This document shows, piece after piece, positions 5,307 through 6,882 of a stretch of DNA of 6,882 nt. The notes below the pieces were generated by a model that saw only the letters and a program-made list of their open reading frames with translations, ran no database searches and was not told where the DNA came from. The position numbers and the translations under genes were made by a program. Source of the DNA: Rhodospirillales bacterium (GTDB lineage Bacteria > Pseudomonadota > Alphaproteobacteria > SMXQ01); assembly GCA_024638585.1 (NCBI GenBank), contig JAHEKA010000119.1, forward strand, positions 1 through 6,882, read 5' to 3'. Within the stretch, counting starts at the first letter, position 1, and each line of letters starts with the position of its first letter.

Positions 5307-6838
5307 GACCCGTCTCCCTTGGATCTGGCTTCGGAACGCTTGCGCAGCCAGATGCGGAAGGAGGGGATCAGCAAACTGATGACGATGAGCGCGATCAGGA
5401 TCAGCGACACGTCCCGGGTGAAGAAGATCGCCCAGTTGTCATCCGATATCCCCATCGCCTGGAAGAAGCTGCGTTCGGTGATGTCGGCCAATACCAGGGC
5501 GATGGTGAAAGTGATGCGCGGGTACTGGTAGCGGATCATCAGGTAACCGATCACCGCAAAGGCCAGTGCCACCACGACGTCGCCGAATTCGCCCTGCAGC
5601 GCGTAGGCGCCGACCAGGGCGACCACGGTGACGGTCGGCGCCAGGATGTGGGCGTCGACATAGGTGAGGTAGGCCATCGGCTTGGCGAGCAACAGTACGA
5701 TTATGGTGGCGATGACGCAGGCGATGGTCAACGACAGCACCAGGGTGAAGACCACGTCCTCGTGATCGAACAACAGCCTCGGCCCCGGCTCCAGTCCGTG
5801 CAGCACCATCGCGCCCAGGAATACCGCGGTTTCCGCGCTGCCCGGGATGCCGAAGGCCAGGGTCGGGATCAGGGAGCCGCCATCCTTGGCGTTGTTCGCA
5901 GATTCCGGTGCGATCACGCCCTTGATGTTGCCTCGGCCGTAGGGCACATCGGGCTCGCCGTCACGCTGGACCTGGGTGGAATAGCTGAGGAACGCGGCGA
6001 CCGTGCCGCCGACCCCGGGGACCGCGCCGATGAACGTGCCGATGCCGGAACCCACCAACATGGTCGACCAGTTGCGAAATACCGCTCGGATGCCGGAGGT
6101 GATGCGCTGGATCTTGTACTCCGCTGCGTGGCTGGCGATCGAACCGCCCTGCACCGCAAGGTCGATCATCTGGGAGATGGCGAACAGGCCGATCAGGGCG
6201 GGAACCAGCTTGATGCCGTCCCACAGGGCTTCCACGCCGTAGGTGTAGCGCACCACGCCGGAAACCAGGTCGAAGCCGACGAACCCGCAGATGAAGCCGA
6301 AGATCGCCGCGATCAGGGCCTGCAAAAGGCGGGTGCCGGTGGACACCGCGATGGCGCAGAGGCCGAACAGGGCGAGCAGGAAAAACTCCGGCGGCGAGAA
6401 CAGCAGCACGATTTCCTTGGCGATGGGAATCACCAAGATCAAAGTGAACACGCCGATCAGGCCGCCCAGCGCCGATGATGTGGCGCCGGCGCCGATCGCC
6501 TCGCCGGCGCGTCCCTGCTGGGCGAGGGGGAACCCGTCGAAGGTGGTTGCCGCATTGGGGGCGATGCCCGGGGTGTTGAGCAGGATCGCGGAGACCGATC
6601 CGCCGGTCGAGGTCGCCGCCATGGATCCGCCCATCAGCATGATGGCGTCGGACTTGTCCATGCCGAAGGTCAGCGGGATCAGGAGCGCCAGGGCCGTCGT
6701 CCCCCCCAGCCCCGGTATGGCGCCGAACAGCAGCCCGCAGCAGGTGCCCGCCACCAGCCAAGAAAGCGATCCGAAATTCAAAAAGTGGAGAGAAGCCGTA
6801 CCCAGCGCATTGAGCAGCCCCCCCATAACCTCAATCAT
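5303..6838 (-). CDS. tctA: TctA-family large membrane subunit of a TTT transporter
   Basis: This 511-residue inner-membrane protein is the transport channel of the TTT system and works with TctB and the TctC-type binding protein. It has 10-12 hydrophobic segments and typical family length. The two glycine-rich signature repeats are present: GLLFGAIPGLGG (35-46) and GTFIGAVPGVGG (267-278). Each is followed by a conserved loop, with STGGSVSAILLNTPG (77-91) in the first half and APESANNAKDGGSLIPTLAFGIPGS (310-334) in the second. This shows the internal two-fold repeat of the family. The C-terminus (499-511) is a short charged cytoplasmic tail. ATG at 6838 is preferred over Met5 because a GAGGG/AGGACAG purine stretch lies just upstream, although the spacing is short. 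It appears to be the first visible gene of the tctA-tctB-cupin-tctC operon. Only 44 bases upstream are in the window, so the promoter cannot be judged. Confidence 0.95.
   Translation of the reverse strand: MIEVMGGLLNALGTASLHFLNFGSLSWLVAGTCCGLLFGAIPGLGGTTALALLIPLTFGMDKSDAIMLMGGSMAATSTGGSVSAILLNTPGIAPNAATTFDGFPLAQQGRAGEAIGAGATSSALGGLIGVFTLILVIPIAKEIVLLFSPPEFFLLALFGLCAIAVSTGTRLLQALIAAIFGFICGFVGFDLVSGVVRYTYGVEALWDGIKLVPALIGLFAISQMIDLAVQGGSIASHAAEYKIQRITSGIRAVFRNWSTMLVGSGIGTFIGAVPGVGGTVAAFLSYSTQVQRDGEPDVPYGRGNIKGVIAPESANNAKDGGSLIPTLAFGIPGSAETAVFLGAMVLHGLEPGPRLLFDHEDVVFTLVLSLTIACVIATIIVLLLAKPMAYLTYVDAHILAPTVTVVALVGAYALQGEFGDVVVALAFAVIGYLMIRYQYPRITFTIALVLADITERSFFQAMGISDDNWAIFFTRDVSLILIALIVISLLIPSFRIWLRKRSEARSKGDGS
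5314..5320 (-). promoter_or_regulatory. ribosome binding site of tctB inside the tctA 3' end
   Basis: The minus strand reads AAGGGAG, then seven bases, then the overlapping ATGA at 5306. It decides the long start of tctB with its extra N-terminal helices. The same AAGGGA(G) site precedes ribB and tctC. Confidence 0.75.
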
Positions 6839-6882
6839 GGGCCCTCTGTCCTGTCCACTGGGCGCGCCCCCCTGACGCCAAC

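Noticed and set aside
5648..6478. Plus-strand open frame of 276 codons opposite tctA
   Set aside because: Its composition is dominated by Asp, Gln, Gly and Arg, the antisense image of a membrane protein. TctA motifs on the other strand are unambiguous.

Overview
The window looks like a piece of chromosome from a GC-rich alphaproteobacterium, probably Rhodospirillales-like. This is inferred from the GC-rich third codon positions, the AAGGGAG-type ribosome binding sites, the GTG start on ribB, and the gene families present (a tripartite tricarboxylate transporter, a RibB with a GCH II-like tail, TauD and alpha/beta-hydrolase enzymes). It is densely coding, with seven genes and no intergenic gap above about 170 bp. 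I see no rRNA, tRNA, CRISPR array, insertion sequence or phage gene.

Layout from left to right: (1) The 5' part of an alpha/beta-hydrolase gene on the minus strand runs off the left edge (2-601). (2) Upstream of it on the same strand is a ribB-type gene (720-1856, GTG start), a DHBP synthase whose GTP cyclohydrolase II-like C-terminal domain has lost its zinc and catalytic motifs. (3) A 171 bp divergent intergenic region separates ribB from a TauD/TfdA-type Fe(II)/2-oxoglutarate dioxygenase on the plus strand (2028-2870). (4) A strong bidirectional terminator (2891-2921) lies between this gene and a convergent minus-strand operon. (5) That operon fills the rest of the window and reads right to left: tctA (6838-5303), tctB (5306-4647, 4-nt overlap), a small three-histidine cupin (4586-4017), and a TctC/Bug-type periplasmic binding protein (3893-2943).

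TctA, TctB and TctC together form a complete tripartite tricarboxylate transporter (TTT): TctC captures a carboxylate-type solute in the periplasm and the TctAB membrane pair imports it. The gene order is A-B-cupin-C, with a soluble metalloprotein between the membrane pair and the binding protein. The cupin, the TauD-like dioxygenase and the alpha/beta-hydrolase are all catabolic-type enzymes, so the region reads as an uptake-and-degradation module for an organic acid. The substrate cannot be named from sequence, and no transcriptional regulator is visible.

The points most worth a second look are three proteins with altered active-site motifs. The cupin keeps the His ligands of thiol dioxygenases but lacks their Ser-His-Tyr triad. 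The alpha/beta-hydrolase has Asp-Asp where the oxyanion His-Gly is expected. The RibB tail is degenerate. There are also some small RNA-level features: a Shine-Dalgarno sequence displayed in a hairpin loop, an ACA-repeat leader before tctC, and a tandem repeat covering the tctB stop codon. I do not see convincing evidence of a wholly new type of system.
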